64,000 nt of DNA from assembly GCF_023380265.1 (NCBI RefSeq), contig NZ_CP093366.1, forward strand, positions 1,364,001-1,428,000. Reading direction: 5' to 3'. This document shows positions 17,899 to 27,328 of this stretch, piece by piece; the stretch's first letter is position 1, and every line of letters begins with the position of its first letter. This DNA comes from Bombilactobacillus folatiphilus. GTDB taxonomy: Bacteria > Bacillota > Bacilli > Lactobacillales > Lactobacillaceae. The notes under the pieces are model-generated. The model had not been told where the DNA came from. It made no database searches and was given only the letters and a program-made list of their open reading frames with translations. Made by a program: the position numbers and the translations under genes.

Positions 17899-18443
17899 CT
17901 TTGAGCTCCAAAATATTCATGATAATATTGATCGATCGCAGATTTTAAATCATCAATCGAATGCGTTTGATTACGGGCACATTGCTTAGCCGGGCGACCA
18001 CAAACGTAACATTTTCGTGGTGGTAGACCCAAATCCGTACGCGATAATTGATTGGTGACTGACTGTCCTAAAACATCCACATCAAATAACCGACCTAAAG
18101 CAAATTGTTCTTCAAATTGAATCATTTGGCGCTTCACTAAGACAACATTTTCGGCAATGACCATAAAGCATTCTGGACCTGTTAAGCGGCGCAAATATTG
18201 TTTCCAAAAAACTAATGGTAAGTCGGCCACTCGACAAATTCTTTGGATTTCTTTGACACCCGCTGTAAAAATCTGTTGAATCTCCTCGTTGGTCTTGATT
18301 TTTCCCGGAATATTTAATTTAATTCCTAAAACTACATCCATGCGATAATCGCTCAAAAGTCGTTGCTGCTGGTTAGCACGCCAATCCTTATTATGCAAAA
18401 TAGCAATAATCGATTGTTCTTTTCCATGATCCAGTATGGTCAT
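17895..18443 (-). CDS. citX: Holo-citrate lyase synthase (apo-ACP transferase)
   Basis: Transfers the phosphoribosyl-dephospho-CoA group to the serine of CitD. 182 residues from the ATG at 18443, which follows GAGGATG and gives the usual family length; the longer reading upstream would run through a terminator hairpin. Visible are GRLFDVDV and the C-terminal LPPRKCYVCGRPAKQCARN with conserved cysteines. It is separated from citF by 113 bases containing a hairpin terminator, so it is probably expressed below the lyase subunits. Confidence 0.92.
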   Translation of the reverse strand: MTILDHGKEQSIIAILHNKDWRANQQQRLLSDYRMDVVLGIKLNIPGKIKTNEEIQQIFTAGVKEIQRICRVADLPLVFWKQYLRRLTGPECFMVIAENVVLVKRQMIQFEEQFALGRLFDVDVLGQSVTNQLSRTDLGLPPRKCYVCGRPAKQCARNQTHSIDDLKSAIDQYYHEYFGAQS

Positions 18444-18470
18444 TTTTACATCCTCAATTAATCTCCTGAC

Positions 18471-18502
18471 AACAAAACCCGAACAGCCTTGGGCTATTCG
18501 GG
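18471..18502 (-). terminator. Internal terminator between citF and citX
   Basis: Minus-strand CCCGAATAGCC, loop CAA, GGCTGTTCGGG, then TTTTGTT. An 11-bp stem with one G-T pair. Confidence 0.75.
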
Positions 18503-18556
18503 CAATAGTGTAACATAATATTTTGTCAGCGCAAATCACAATTTCATCAAATCTAG

Positions 18557-20095
18557 CTAATCTTTCACAGCATTAATTGCATCAATAATTGTACCATCAC
18601 GATATTCCACTAAGGCCACCGTTTGATCGGTAAATTCTAATGGTTGAGCTTGACCAACAATTTGTTGAGCTTTTTGTTGTAATTCTTCAATGGTATAGAG
18701 CGCCAAGTTCGGCACTTGTTTGAAAATATCCAGTAAATCTTGCCGTTGTGGATTAACTGCAATCCCAGCTTCAGTAACTAAAACATCGACCGAAGCACCT
18801 GGAGTGACCTCCGTGGTTACTTCAGGAACAACTGTTGCAATTCGCCCACGAACTAATGGCGCACAAATGATCGTTAATTTGGAGGTAGCGGCATCTTGAT
18901 GTCCACCGACAGCCCCACGAATCACACCATCCGAACCGGTCATAACATTGACATTAAAGTTCGTATCAATTTCTAAGGCTGATAAAATGGACACATCCAA
19001 TTGATCAACCATAGCACCTTTATTAGCAGGGTCAGCATACCAAGAAGCATCAATTTCTTGTTGATTTTTATTGGCGTGCATTGAAGCAGCTGCACCCTTG
19101 TCAAAATCTTGAACATCCATAACCTTAGAAACCAAACCTTCTTCAAGTAAATCAATGGTCGGTTTGGTAATGCCACCTAATGCAAAGGAAGCTTTGATAT
19201 TTTGATCGAGCATTGATTGACGTAAAAAGCGCGTGACAGCTAAAGCAGCCCCACCAGAACCGGTTTGGAAAGAGAAACCTTCTTTAAAGTAAGGTGAATT
19301 GACAATCACATCATTAACCATCTTGGCAATTTTTAGTTCCTTCGGATCTTTGGTAAAACGAGTTGCGCCGGAACCAATTTTATCAGGATTACCAACTTGA
19401 TCAACTTTGACGACGTAATCAACTTGTGTCTGTTTGATCGAAGCGGGCGTATTAGGATACGGCTTCAATTCATCAGTGATCAAAACGACCTTATCGGCAT
19501 ATTGAGCATCCATCAATGCATAACCCAAGGAACCAAAAGCCGCTTTGCCGTCCATTCCATTGGCGTTACCCATTTCATCAGCATTGGGAACACCTAAAAA
19601 GGCAACGTCAATCTTAATGGAACCTTCTTCAATGGCACGAGCCCGGCCACCGTGGGAACGGAAAATAACTGGATTTTTCAAAGCTCCATGTGAAACAGCT
19701 TCCCCCAAGGAACCTCGCATTCCTGACGAGGTAATATTAGTCACAACGCCCTTTTCAATCGCTTCGACAACAATATCGTTCATGACATTGGTTAAAGAAG
19801 ATGGTGCTAATGTCAAATCTTTATAACCAGCATCGATAATCAAGCGCATGACTTGATTAAAAATATAATCCCCTTCACGGAAATGATGGTGGAACGAAAT
19901 CGTCATTCCATCTTTAACCGTTTGTTCAACGACTTCTTGTAAAGAAGATGCCAATTTGTGTTGACCTGTCGTGGCCGTCACTTTCGGTGCCGTCCGTTGA
20001 ATCGTCGGTTCACCAAAATCTGTTGATGCAAATGGTTCTTTGTCTAATTTTTGCATTACATCTGTGGGTAACTGGCGCTTAATTTTATTCTCCAA
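18557..20095 (-). CDS. citF: Citrate lyase alpha subunit (citrate:acetyl-ACP transferase)
   Basis: 512 residues, normal for CitF. It swaps the acetyl group on the acyl carrier subunit for citrate to give citryl-ACP. Family stretches include [28 protein letters not shown] and the nearby Gly-rich GGHQDAA. Translation starts at TTG behind AGGAGGG located in the end of citE, with an 11-base overlap that indicates coupling. Confidence 0.96.
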   Translation of the reverse strand: MENKIKRQLPTDVMQKLDKEPFASTDFGEPTIQRTAPKVTATTGQHKLASSLQEVVEQTVKDGMTISFHHHFREGDYIFNQVMRLIIDAGYKDLTLAPSSLTNVMNDIVVEAIEKGVVTNITSSGMRGSLGEAVSHGALKNPVIFRSHGGRARAIEEGSIKIDVAFLGVPNADEMGNANGMDGKAAFGSLGYALMDAQYADKVVLITDELKPYPNTPASIKQTQVDYVVKVDQVGNPDKIGSGATRFTKDPKELKIAKMVNDVIVNSPYFKEGFSFQTGSGGAALAVTRFLRQSMLDQNIKASFALGGITKPTIDLLEEGLVSKVMDVQDFDKGAAASMHANKNQQEIDASWYADPANKGAMVDQLDVSILSALEIDTNFNVNVMTGSDGVIRGAVGGHQDAATSKLTIICAPLVRGRIATVVPEVTTEVTPGASVDVLVTEAGIAVNPQRQDLLDIFKQVPNLALYTIEELQQKAQQIVGQAQPLEFTDQTVALVEYRDGTIIDAINAVKD

Positions 20096-20999
20096 GATAA
20101 TTGCCCTCCTGATCCACTAAATTATCAGCTTTCGCTAACTTCATTACTCGTTGAGCCCGTAAAGCTACTGGACGATCAACCATTTGACCATTCATTGAAA
20201 TAACACCGGAGCCCTGTCGTTTAGCCTGTTCAATTGCAGCTAAAACATTTTGGGCGTTCACAATTTCCTTTTCTGTTGGTTGATAAACTTTGTTCACCAT
20301 CTCAACTTGACGTGGATTCACTAATGACTTGCCATCAAAACCTAATTGATGGATCAAACGTGTTTCCCGATAAAAGCCTTCTGGATCATCCATATTCGAA
20401 AAGACGGTATCAAAAGCTGCAATACCAGCAGCCCGCGCTGCATGTAAAATCATATTCCGTGCAAAGAACAATTCTTGACCATCAGGATAACGATGAGTCT
20501 TCATATCGGTCGTATAATCTTCAGCTGATAGCGCAATGCCGATCATCCGTTTGGAAGATTTAGCAATTTCTTCAGCATTTAAAACGCCTTGTGCAGATTC
20601 AATGGCAGCCATTAAGTTAATTGAGCCCACTGGCTTCCCAAATTCTTTTTCAGCAGCCACGACACGTTCTTCCAAATGGTGCATCATCTGCGCATCTTCA
20701 ACTTTAGGCAAACGAATAACATCAACACCCGCTTTAACCATAACCCGAATATCATCTTCATAAAAAGGTGTATCCTCGCCGTTAATCCGCACAACTAATT
20801 CTGTATCACCATAATCCAAAGTCGTCAAAGCTTCATAAACTAAATAACGTGCGGCGTCTTTTTCAGTAATGGAGACAGCATCTTCCAAATCAAACATGAC
20901 GGAATCAGCGCCATAAATACCAGCATCTTTGACCATCGCTGGGTTATTACCTGGGACAAACATCATTGTCCGGCGTAAACGTTCAGTATCAACTGTCAT
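20085..20999 (-). CDS. citE: Citrate lyase beta subunit (citryl-ACP lyase)
   Basis: 304 residues of the HpcH/HpaI aldolase fold. It cleaves citryl-ACP to acetyl-ACP and oxaloacetate. Visible are [18 protein letters not shown] with metal-binding Glu/Asp, the VRINGEDTP arginine and AAIESAQGV. The start is the ATG at 20999 after GGAGG, sharing one base with the citD stop (TAATG); upstream in-frame codons would precede the ribosome site. Confidence 0.96.
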   Translation of the reverse strand: MTVDTERLRRTMMFVPGNNPAMVKDAGIYGADSVMFDLEDAVSITEKDAARYLVYEALTTLDYGDTELVVRINGEDTPFYEDDIRVMVKAGVDVIRLPKVEDAQMMHHLEERVVAAEKEFGKPVGSINLMAAIESAQGVLNAEEIAKSSKRMIGIALSAEDYTTDMKTHRYPDGQELFFARNMILHAARAAGIAAFDTVFSNMDDPEGFYRETRLIHQLGFDGKSLVNPRQVEMVNKVYQPTEKEIVNAQNVLAAIEQAKRQGSGVISMNGQMVDRPVALRAQRVMKLAKADNLVDQEGNYLGE

Positions 21000-21292
21000 T
21001 ATAAAACCTCCCAATTTGGTTGATCGACTAAGTCTAAAGCTCTTTGTACCACGGCAATTGTCCGCGCTTTAATAACTAAGTCTAAAGCTCCCTTGTCAAC
21101 TGCTTTCACCTGTGCATTTTCAATCCCATAATCTTTTAAAACCTGCGTAATTGTATCTTTAATTTGAGAACCGAATTGCTTAATCACATCCGATTGCAAA
21201 TCAATTTGAATCCCATTTGTTCCCGGAGCCAAACTGATTTGAATATCTGATGATTCAAGCGTTCCAGCAGTTGCATTTTGTTTAATTTCCAT
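20999..21292 (-). CDS. citD: Citrate lyase gamma subunit (acyl carrier protein)
   Basis: A 97-residue carrier. The TAGTLESSDIQI segment has the serine that receives the phosphoribosyl-dephospho-CoA group made by CitG and attached by CitX. Start is the ATG at 21292 after GAAAGGAAAG, inside the end of citC (about 10-base overlap). Confidence 0.95.
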   Translation of the reverse strand: MEIKQNATAGTLESSDIQISLAPGTNGIQIDLQSDVIKQFGSQIKDTITQVLKDYGIENAQVKAVDKGALDLVIKARTIAVVQRALDLVDQPNWEVL

Positions 21293-22328
21293 CAATTTTC
21301 TTTCCTTTCTGAATTCGAGCCTGCAATTGTGGTAAATGCTGCTCAATAAAAGTTTGCGTTGAATCTGGAACCAAGGCAGCTAAATCTGCCAAATTATTTT
21401 GTGCAATGTATTGACGCACCTGCAAAGCAGAAATGACTTGTTGTCCTTGAGTCTTACGGGGAACAACAACGACTTGTGTTTTGGGGGGCAAAACTTGTTG
21501 CAAGGCGTCATTATAGGCTGCAGTCGTGGGTGACAAGGGTTCTTCACCAACGTAACGTTGTGTTAAATTCAAGCGGGGAACCAACCAGTTCTTGAATAGC
21601 TGGGCATCCAGCTGGGTTTGATATTGCAAAGCTTGTGTAGAACTTGGCAAAAAATACGCTGGAAAAGTGGCAAAACTAATCACGTATTCACTGCCATCAA
21701 CAACTTGCACATTGGGCAGATCGTGCACGCCAGCTTTGACTAAACTTTGGCGTTCTTCAGTTGTAAACAAAGATTCATCTTGTTGAACAACAAACACATA
21801 CACCTGTTCACTATTTTGTGCAGCTGTTTCGACCAAATAACGGTGACCTCGAGTAAAAGGATTGGCATTCATCACAATTGCCGCATTTTGCTGCGTTTGT
21901 GGGATTGGTAATGTCGCCAAATAATCTTGAATTCCACCGAAGCCGCCCTCTAGGATTGCTCCCAACTGGGTTTGGGCCAAGCACTGAAAACCAATGTGCT
22001 CAAAACTACTGATATATTGAGGCTTGGTAAAGACAAAATAGTGAAACTGGCCAGCTTGATTCAAACGTCTAATTAATTCACTCAAAATTTGATTAAACCG
22101 TGCACCCGGCGCCTGTGCCGACGTGCTGACAGCCACATATTTAATTACTTGACCAGCAATTGAGCCCGTCCCAACTAAATGTTGCTGTTCATCAAACAAC
22201 CCAACGGTTTGCTCTAATTGTCCCACTTCACCAGCAGTAAAATTGACAATTCCCTGCTGTCGTAAAAAAGCTTGCCATTGTTGACGAATCCTAGGATTGG
22301 TCAAGTACAAATCTTGTAAAACTTCCAT
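21282..22328 (-). CDS. citC: Citrate lyase ligase (acetyl-ACP activating)
   Basis: 348 residues; acetylates the thiol of the lyase prosthetic group using ATP and acetate, switching the complex on. The N-terminal ~130 residues resemble a GNAT domain. The C-terminal part is a nucleotidyltransferase domain starting AAIVMNANPFTRGHRYLVE. It lies between the transporter and the three lyase subunits. Confidence 0.95.
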   Translation of the reverse strand: MEVLQDLYLTNPRIRQQWQAFLRQQGIVNFTAGEVGQLEQTVGLFDEQQHLVGTGSIAGQVIKYVAVSTSAQAPGARFNQILSELIRRLNQAGQFHYFVFTKPQYISSFEHIGFQCLAQTQLGAILEGGFGGIQDYLATLPIPQTQQNAAIVMNANPFTRGHRYLVETAAQNSEQVYVFVVQQDESLFTTEERQSLVKAGVHDLPNVQVVDGSEYVISFATFPAYFLPSSTQALQYQTQLDAQLFKNWLVPRLNLTQRYVGEEPLSPTTAAYNDALQQVLPPKTQVVVVPRKTQGQQVISALQVRQYIAQNNLADLAALVPDSTQTFIEQHLPQLQARIQKGKKIDGN

Positions 22329-22350
22329 TCCGCTCGTCTTTTCTGATTAC

Positions 22351-23655
22351 TTAATGTAATAGACCCATTAAGAAAATCGCTATCGTCACGGTTAGCGCGC
22401 CACCTATTCGTACCGAAACTTGCGCGAATGGCATTAATTCCATCCGATCGCCAGCAGCTAAAATAGCTAAGGCGCCTGTTCCACCTTGACCTGAACAACA
22501 AGAAACAGCAATTGCAGTATCCACTGGATATAATCCTAAGAATTTAGCAGCGATAAAGGCCGTCAAGACAATGGCAATCACGGTCACCACAATCACTAAA
22601 ATTGAAGCTGGTGATTTGAAGACTTGGATTAATTTATTCCAATCAGTTTGTGCGACCCCAACACCAAACAATAACGGTGGAGTAATTCCTTTAACAACAA
22701 AACTATACAGAGAATTGCCACCCTCTTCAATGTTGTCAGGAATATAACCTAACATTTTAGCAGCCATCAAAACAATCAATAAAATAATTGGTGATGGCAA
22801 AGAAATGTGTAAATATTTTTGAATGACATAATTTAACCAGACAGCTAAGAAGTAAAAAGCAATGGCTAAAACGCCGGCCATTAAGGTTTTATCAACACTA
22901 ATTCCCTGTTGACCACCCTTTAAATTGTCTAGTTTTTCATCATCATTGGCCATCAGTTTACCATTACCAGTTAATTCAGGTCGTTTGTCACCTAAGCGCC
23001 GCATCAAACCAGCTAACACGACCGCAACCAAACTGCCCAACATGACAGCAGGTAAAATCGTCCCAAAGACATCACCTTGTGACATCCCACTTAAAACCGC
23101 CGCATAACCAATTGCGAGAGGCATCGCACCTTCGCCAACACCACCAGCCATAATCGGCGCAACAATGAAGAAATAGGCTTTATAAGCCGATAAGCCCATC
23201 AGCATGCCTGCCAAAGTTCCAATGACAGAACCCATCACATCGCATAAGATCAGCACCACAATAATTCGAGACGTTGCTTTAACCAGAGTCCGACGATTCA
23301 TGGAAGCAATCGAACCAACCACCAACATCGTGATAAAGAACATCAAAAAATTATTGTGATTCATGAAATCAGAAACAGTTGTAATTGTCGTTTTTGGAAT
23401 CCAGTGCATAAAGACCAAGAAGGCTGGCAAAAAGGTCACGACTAAAACTTTACCGCCCAAAGTATTTAAAATGGGAATATGGTCACCAATCTCTTCTAAC
23501 AGATAAGCAAAAACTACCATGACTCCTAAAGAAATGAGCATGTCATTTTTGGGCATCAAATTAGTGACCGTCAGTAGAACATAACCAACTAACAAAACTA
23601 AATACAAAGGCAGTGGCATAAAGCCAATTTTAACTTTTTTAAGTTTATTTAGCAT
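22351..23655 (-). CDS. citP: 2-hydroxycarboxylate transporter (citrate/malate)
   Basis: 434 residues with about eleven membrane helices of the 2HCT family. Both diagnostic Gly-rich re-entrant loop motifs are present: GGVGEG in MAGGVGEGAMPL and GQGGTG in CCSGQGGTGALA. Members exchange citrate for lactate or malate, or import citrate with protons. Its place directly after citM and before citC argues for citrate. Confidence 0.93.
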   Translation of the reverse strand: MLNKLKKVKIGFMPLPLYLVLLVGYVLLTVTNLMPKNDMLISLGVMVVFAYLLEEIGDHIPILNTLGGKVLVVTFLPAFLVFMHWIPKTTITTVSDFMNHNNFLMFFITMLVVGSIASMNRRTLVKATSRIIVVLILCDVMGSVIGTLAGMLMGLSAYKAYFFIVAPIMAGGVGEGAMPLAIGYAAVLSGMSQGDVFGTILPAVMLGSLVAVVLAGLMRRLGDKRPELTGNGKLMANDDEKLDNLKGGQQGISVDKTLMAGVLAIAFYFLAVWLNYVIQKYLHISLPSPIILLIVLMAAKMLGYIPDNIEEGGNSLYSFVVKGITPPLLFGVGVAQTDWNKLIQVFKSPASILVIVVTVIAIVLTAFIAAKFLGLYPVDTAIAVSCCSGQGGTGALAILAAGDRMELMPFAQVSVRIGGALTVTIAIFLMGLLH

Positions 23656-23663
23656 GATTGCCT

Positions 23664-24812
23664 CTACTTTCCTTGTGCATAATCGGCAACTGCTTGACTA
23701 ACAGCGTCTACTACACCCGAATCAAAAACGCCCGGAACAATCGCCTCTTGGTTCGGCTGTTGAATTAAAGCGGCTAGTTTTTGTGCAATTACCAACTGTA
23801 AATCCAAATCCACATGTTTAACACCGTTAGCAATCAAGCCCTTGAATAAACCCGGAAAGACTAAGATATTATTCACTTGATTCGGCCACTGTGAGGAACC
23901 AGTAGCTACAACTTTTGCTCCAGCTTCATGTGCTACATCAGGATCAATTTCGGGTACCGGATTGGCTAACGCAAAGATAATTGGATCTTTAGCCATTTGT
24001 TGCACCTGTTCAGCGTTCAAAACGTCAGCCACGGAAACGCCGATGAATACGTCTTGATTACTAATCACTTCAGCTAAAGTTTGCCCTTGTGGTACAGGAA
24101 CTTGCGCAGCCAATTGTTGTTGATAGTGATTGAAACGTGCATCATCAGCCCGTAAAACGCCATCCTTATCTAACAAAGTCAAATTCTTCATACCAGCTGC
24201 TAACAATAATTTGGCTGTGGCAACACCCGCAGCCCCCATTCCATTAATTACAACTTTCAAATCTGTTAGTTCTTTATGAACAACCTTGGCGGCATTAATC
24301 AAACCAGCTAAAACAACAATGGCTGTTCCTGTTTGATCATCATGGTAAACCGGAATTGACAATTGCTGTGCTAATTTTTCTTCAATTTCAAACACTTTCG
24401 GTGCAGCAATATCTTCCAAGTGAATACCTGCAAACGAATCCTGTAACCGGACAATGGTATCCACAATGTCTTGTGCTGAGCCTTGCTGTAACGTCAACGG
24501 AATCGCATCAACACCAGCCAATTGCTTATATAATAAGGCTTTACCCTCAACGATTGGTAAACCGCCAGCTGGCCCAATATTACCTAAACCTAAAACGGCT
24601 GAGCCATCCGTCACAATGGCTACTAATTTACCACTAACCGTATACTTATCCTTTGCCGTCGGATCTTGTTCGATCAATTTGGCAATTTTGGCAACTCCTG
24701 GCGTGTAAGCTTGCGCTAATTGTTGTCGATTGGTTACTGGCAATTCGCCTTGAATTGCTAAAACTCCAGTATTTTTTTCATGCAATGAAAAAACTTCATC
24801 AGATAATTCCAA
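23664..24812 (-). CDS. citM: Malic-enzyme-like oxaloacetate decarboxylase
   Basis: 382 residues, the short malic enzyme form. It shows TNRQQLAQAYTPGVAKI, the Lys/Asp metal and substrate region in YHDDQTGTA, and the nucleotide site NGMGAAGVA. In citMCDEFX-type clusters of Weissella and Lactobacillus this protein decarboxylates oxaloacetate to pyruvate, so it completes citrate breakdown here; no other oxaloacetate decarboxylase gene is in the window. Translation starts at TTG, seven bases after AAGGGGTG. First gene of the operon. Confidence 0.9.
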   Translation of the reverse strand: MELSDEVFSLHEKNTGVLAIQGELPVTNRQQLAQAYTPGVAKIAKLIEQDPTAKDKYTVSGKLVAIVTDGSAVLGLGNIGPAGGLPIVEGKALLYKQLAGVDAIPLTLQQGSAQDIVDTIVRLQDSFAGIHLEDIAAPKVFEIEEKLAQQLSIPVYHDDQTGTAIVVLAGLINAAKVVHKELTDLKVVINGMGAAGVATAKLLLAAGMKNLTLLDKDGVLRADDARFNHYQQQLAAQVPVPQGQTLAEVISNQDVFIGVSVADVLNAEQVQQMAKDPIIFALANPVPEIDPDVAHEAGAKVVATGSSQWPNQVNNILVFPGLFKGLIANGVKHVDLDLQLVIAQKLAALIQQPNQEAIVPGVFDSGVVDAVSQAVADYAQGK

Positions 24813-24856
24813 CGATCATCACCCCTTGGCTCTTGAGCCTTGTGTATTAGTTAACT

Positions 24857-24871
24857 AGTCAACGCTTTCAT
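24857..24871 (-). promoter_or_regulatory. cre (CcpA) site at the cit promoter
   Basis: Minus-strand ATGAAAGCGTTGACT fits WTGNAANCGNWNNCW at every defined position and overlaps the end of the -10 box and the start site region. This position should block transcription when glucose is present. Confidence 0.7.
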
Positions 24872-24897
24872 TATAGCATCGCGTTGAAATTAGTAAA
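24870..24897 (-). promoter_or_regulatory. Promoter of the citrate operon
   Basis: Minus-strand TTTACT, 16-base spacer, TATAAT (24875-24870). The very AT-rich 24880-24980 stretch between citM and citI probably holds the CitI operators. Confidence 0.6.
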
Positions 24898-24980
24898 TTT
24901 AAATTGCTATTTTTTAAAATATTGAAAAGAAATTTTTTTATTTAACTAATTTATTTCAATCGATTTAATTTTTTTAAAAT

Positions 24981-24988
24981 GCTATACT
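24981..24988 (+). promoter_or_regulatory. Extended -10 promoter of citI
   Basis: TGCTATACT with TATACT at 24983-24988, about 30 bases before the citI start; the -35 region is poor, as expected of a regulated promoter. Confidence 0.5.
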
Positions 24989-25019
24989 TGCTTCAGAAAG
25001 TTACAAGGAGGAACTACAA

Positions 25020-25961
25020 TTGGATCATCGTGAATTACTTGCCAGCGTGGCTCAGGATTTTTACTTATCAAAATTAAATTTGGCAGAAATTGCTGCCAAA
25101 TACCGCATCAGTCGTTACTTAGTGAACAAATATATTGACGAAGCCACCCAAGAAGGCATCGTCACCATCAATATTCAAACGCCAGCTGCCCGCAATCTTC
25201 AGTTAGAACAGCAATTTCATAAATTATTTGGCATATCCAACATTTATATTCTCAAAGAAGACCCTGATTCACCGCAGAATGTCAAAAATGTTCAAAAATA
25301 TGCCGCTAAAAAAATTGAGCGCTATATTAAACAAAGTCATGTCATTGGCACCACTTGGGGGACGACCATTTTTAACGTGATTAATCAATTCCAAGGCAGC
25401 AATTTAGAGAATACTCGATTCACTCAATTTATCGGGGAAAATATGAAGTACAATTCAGCCGTGGGTTCACGTCGAATGGTCGAACGCGCCGCTCTGAAAT
25501 TTTCAAGTTCTTATAATATCTTAACGGGACCTTTATATATCGTTAATAACCAAACTCGCCAAGGCATGTTGCGAGAAATTGCGACACAAGAAACTTTAAA
25601 ATTGGCGCAACGGATGGAACTAATTTTTACGGGAATTGGGACCATTGATTCTGTCAAATCAATCCCCGCTTGGGGCAAGCATTTGCCATTAATTTTTCCA
25701 CAAGTTAACTTGATGCAAATCGTGGGCATGACTTTTGGACGACCGTACGACATCAACGGAAAATTCTTAAATATCGCTGATGACAAGACTTTCGGCACTG
25801 ATTTAGAAACTATTTTGAATACGCCTCTTCGAGTTGCTGTCGTCACCAGCAAATTCAAATCTAAAGCCTTGTTGGGAGCATTGCGCGGTAACTTTTTCAC
25901 CGATATTATTACCAACGAATCGGTGGCATGGCGCGTGATTTATGAAGTAACTAAGGGTTGA
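25020..25961 (+). CDS. citI: SorC/DeoR-type citrate operon activator
   Basis: 313 residues. Residues about 17-45 form the helix-turn-helix (LNLAEIAAKYRISRYLVNKY); residues about 60-310 form a sugar-binding-like SorC effector domain, with GTTWGTT and FIGENM segments. It starts at TTG behind AAGGAGG. Divergent from citM, as CitI is from citMCDEFGRP in Weissella paramesenteroides, where it activates both promoters in response to citrate. That role is carried over by homology and position. Confidence 0.88.
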   Translation: MDHRELLASVAQDFYLSKLNLAEIAAKYRISRYLVNKYIDEATQEGIVTINIQTPAARNLQLEQQFHKLFGISNIYILKEDPDSPQNVKNVQKYAAKKIERYIKQSHVIGTTWGTTIFNVINQFQGSNLENTRFTQFIGENMKYNSAVGSRRMVERAALKFSSSYNILTGPLYIVNNQTRQGMLREIATQETLKLAQRMELIFTGIGTIDSVKSIPAWGKHLPLIFPQVNLMQIVGMTFGRPYDINGKFLNIADDKTFGTDLETILNTPLRVAVVTSKFKSKALLGALRGNFFTDIITNESVAWRVIYEVTKG

Positions 25962-26001
25962 CAAAGAAGAAAATTCCTTTCAATTGCATTGTTAACAGTC
26001 A

Positions 26002-26031
26002 TTGTTATGTATCAAAATTTGATGCTATACT
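26002..26031 (+). promoter_or_regulatory. Promoter of the antiporter leader
   Basis: TTGTTA, 18-base spacer, TATACT (26026-26031) with the extended TG. Transcription would start near 26038, leaving a leader of about 100 bases before the gene. Confidence 0.6.
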
Positions 26032-26063
26032 AATTATAAATAAATCAACATCTGGTTGGAGCT

Positions 26064-26126
26064 ACGGCTTTCAAGAATTGACCTTGGTTTGGGTTGCCAA
26101 GGCATTTTTGAAAGCCGTTTTTGTTT
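26064..26126 (+). terminator. Leader terminator hairpin before the antiporter gene
   Basis: Perfect 11-bp outer stem ACGGCTTTCAA (26064-26074) / TTGAAAGCCGT (26108-26118), with an inner CCTTGG / CCAAGG stem (26082-26087, 26097-26102), then TTTTTGTTT. It sits downstream of a good promoter and ends one base before the AGGAGG of the antiporter gene. It may be an attenuator; it could also simply stop readthrough from citI. Confidence 0.7.
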
Positions 26127-26141
26127 AGGAGGAAAAAATTA

Positions 26142-27293
26142 ATGAACTGGCTCGGCACTTTAAGTTTAATTTTGATTGCAGTAATTATTTGTGGACAACT
26201 GAGCACCTGCTTAAAATTACCGGCAGTTTTAGGTGAATTATTATGTGGCGTTATTTTGGGACCAGCGGTCTTACATTGGTTGCAGCCAAGTCATTTACTA
26301 GATACACTGGCAGATTTGGGAGTGATTTGCTTGATGTTTTTGGCCGGCTTAGATAGTGACTTACCGGCTCTGAAAAAATTATGGCGTCCCTGCCTCTTAG
26401 TCGCCGTGATGGGTATGATTATCCCAATTATCACTGCAGATTTGACAGGACATTACTTTTATTTATCCAATACCGCTAGTCTATTTTTGGGTGTTACCTT
26501 TGCTGCCACATCTGTCTCTATTTCCGTTGTGGTCTTACAGGAAATGCAACAACTCAAAAGTTTAGCAGGCACCACAATTCTTGGTGCGGCCGTCATAGAT
26601 GATCTGTTGGCCGTTTTAGTTTTAAGTTTAGTGACTAGTTTAGAACAACAAAAGAAAGCAGCTACCGGTCAGCCTTTATGGCAAACGCTACTTATTCAAT
26701 TAATTTTCCTGTTGATTCTTGTCTTGATCTGTCCCAAAATCGTTGCTTGGTTAATGAAATTAAGCCAACATCTCGTCTTACCTGCCAGTGAAACTGCTGT
26801 TGCCTTGAGTCTTTGCCTCTTTCTAAGCTATCTCGCCAAATTGGTTGGTTTGAGCGACGTGATCGGTGCGTTTTTCGCTGGACTAGCTATTAGCCGAACC
26901 AAAACGAAAAAAATAGTAAATCATAACATGGAAGCTTTGGGCTATAGTTTGCTGATTCCAATTTTCTTTATCAGTATCGGCCTCAAACTAACTGTCGCTG
27001 GTTTAAAAAAAGACTGGCTTTTAATTTTATTTCTTACAATTGGCGGAATTGGCGCCAAACTATTGGGTGCCGCTTTGGGAGCTAGGTTAGCACATTTTTC
27101 ATGGCATAATGCTTGGATTATTGGTGCAGGTATGATTGCTCGTGGCGAAATGGCGCTAGTCGTTGCCCAGATGGGATTGAAGCAACATCTTTTAGCCCCC
27201 GATTATTATTCAGCCGTCATTGCCGCCATTATTTTGACTACTCTCATTGCTCCAATTCTCTTACGTTTTTTCTTAAAACAACATCACCAATAA
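26142..27293 (+). CDS. CPA2-family cation/proton antiporter
   Basis: 383 residues, about twelve membrane helices, no cytoplasmic TrkA-N domain. It has FLAGLDSDLPAL after the third helix and the ion-binding Asp-Asp in AAVIDDLLAVL near residue 155, typical of electrogenic NapA-like exchangers. The ATG at 26142 follows AGGAGG; an upstream in-frame TTG lies within the terminator tail and is excluded. It would exchange Na+ or K+ for protons and help pH or salt balance. Confidence 0.83.
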   Translation: MNWLGTLSLILIAVIICGQLSTCLKLPAVLGELLCGVILGPAVLHWLQPSHLLDTLADLGVICLMFLAGLDSDLPALKKLWRPCLLVAVMGMIIPIITADLTGHYFYLSNTASLFLGVTFAATSVSISVVVLQEMQQLKSLAGTTILGAAVIDDLLAVLVLSLVTSLEQQKKAATGQPLWQTLLIQLIFLLILVLICPKIVAWLMKLSQHLVLPASETAVALSLCLFLSYLAKLVGLSDVIGAFFAGLAISRTKTKKIVNHNMEALGYSLLIPIFFISIGLKLTVAGLKKDWLLILFLTIGGIGAKLLGAALGARLAHFSWHNAWIIGAGMIARGEMALVVAQMGLKQHLLAPDYYSAVIAAIILTTLIAPILLRFFLKQHHQ

Positions 27294-27328
27294 AAAAAGC
27301 ATATTTCAAATTTTGAAATATACTTTTA
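27292..27328. terminator. Bidirectional terminator
   Basis: ATATTTCAAA / TTTGAAATAT stem flanked by A- and T-runs, between convergent genes. Confidence 0.75.
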
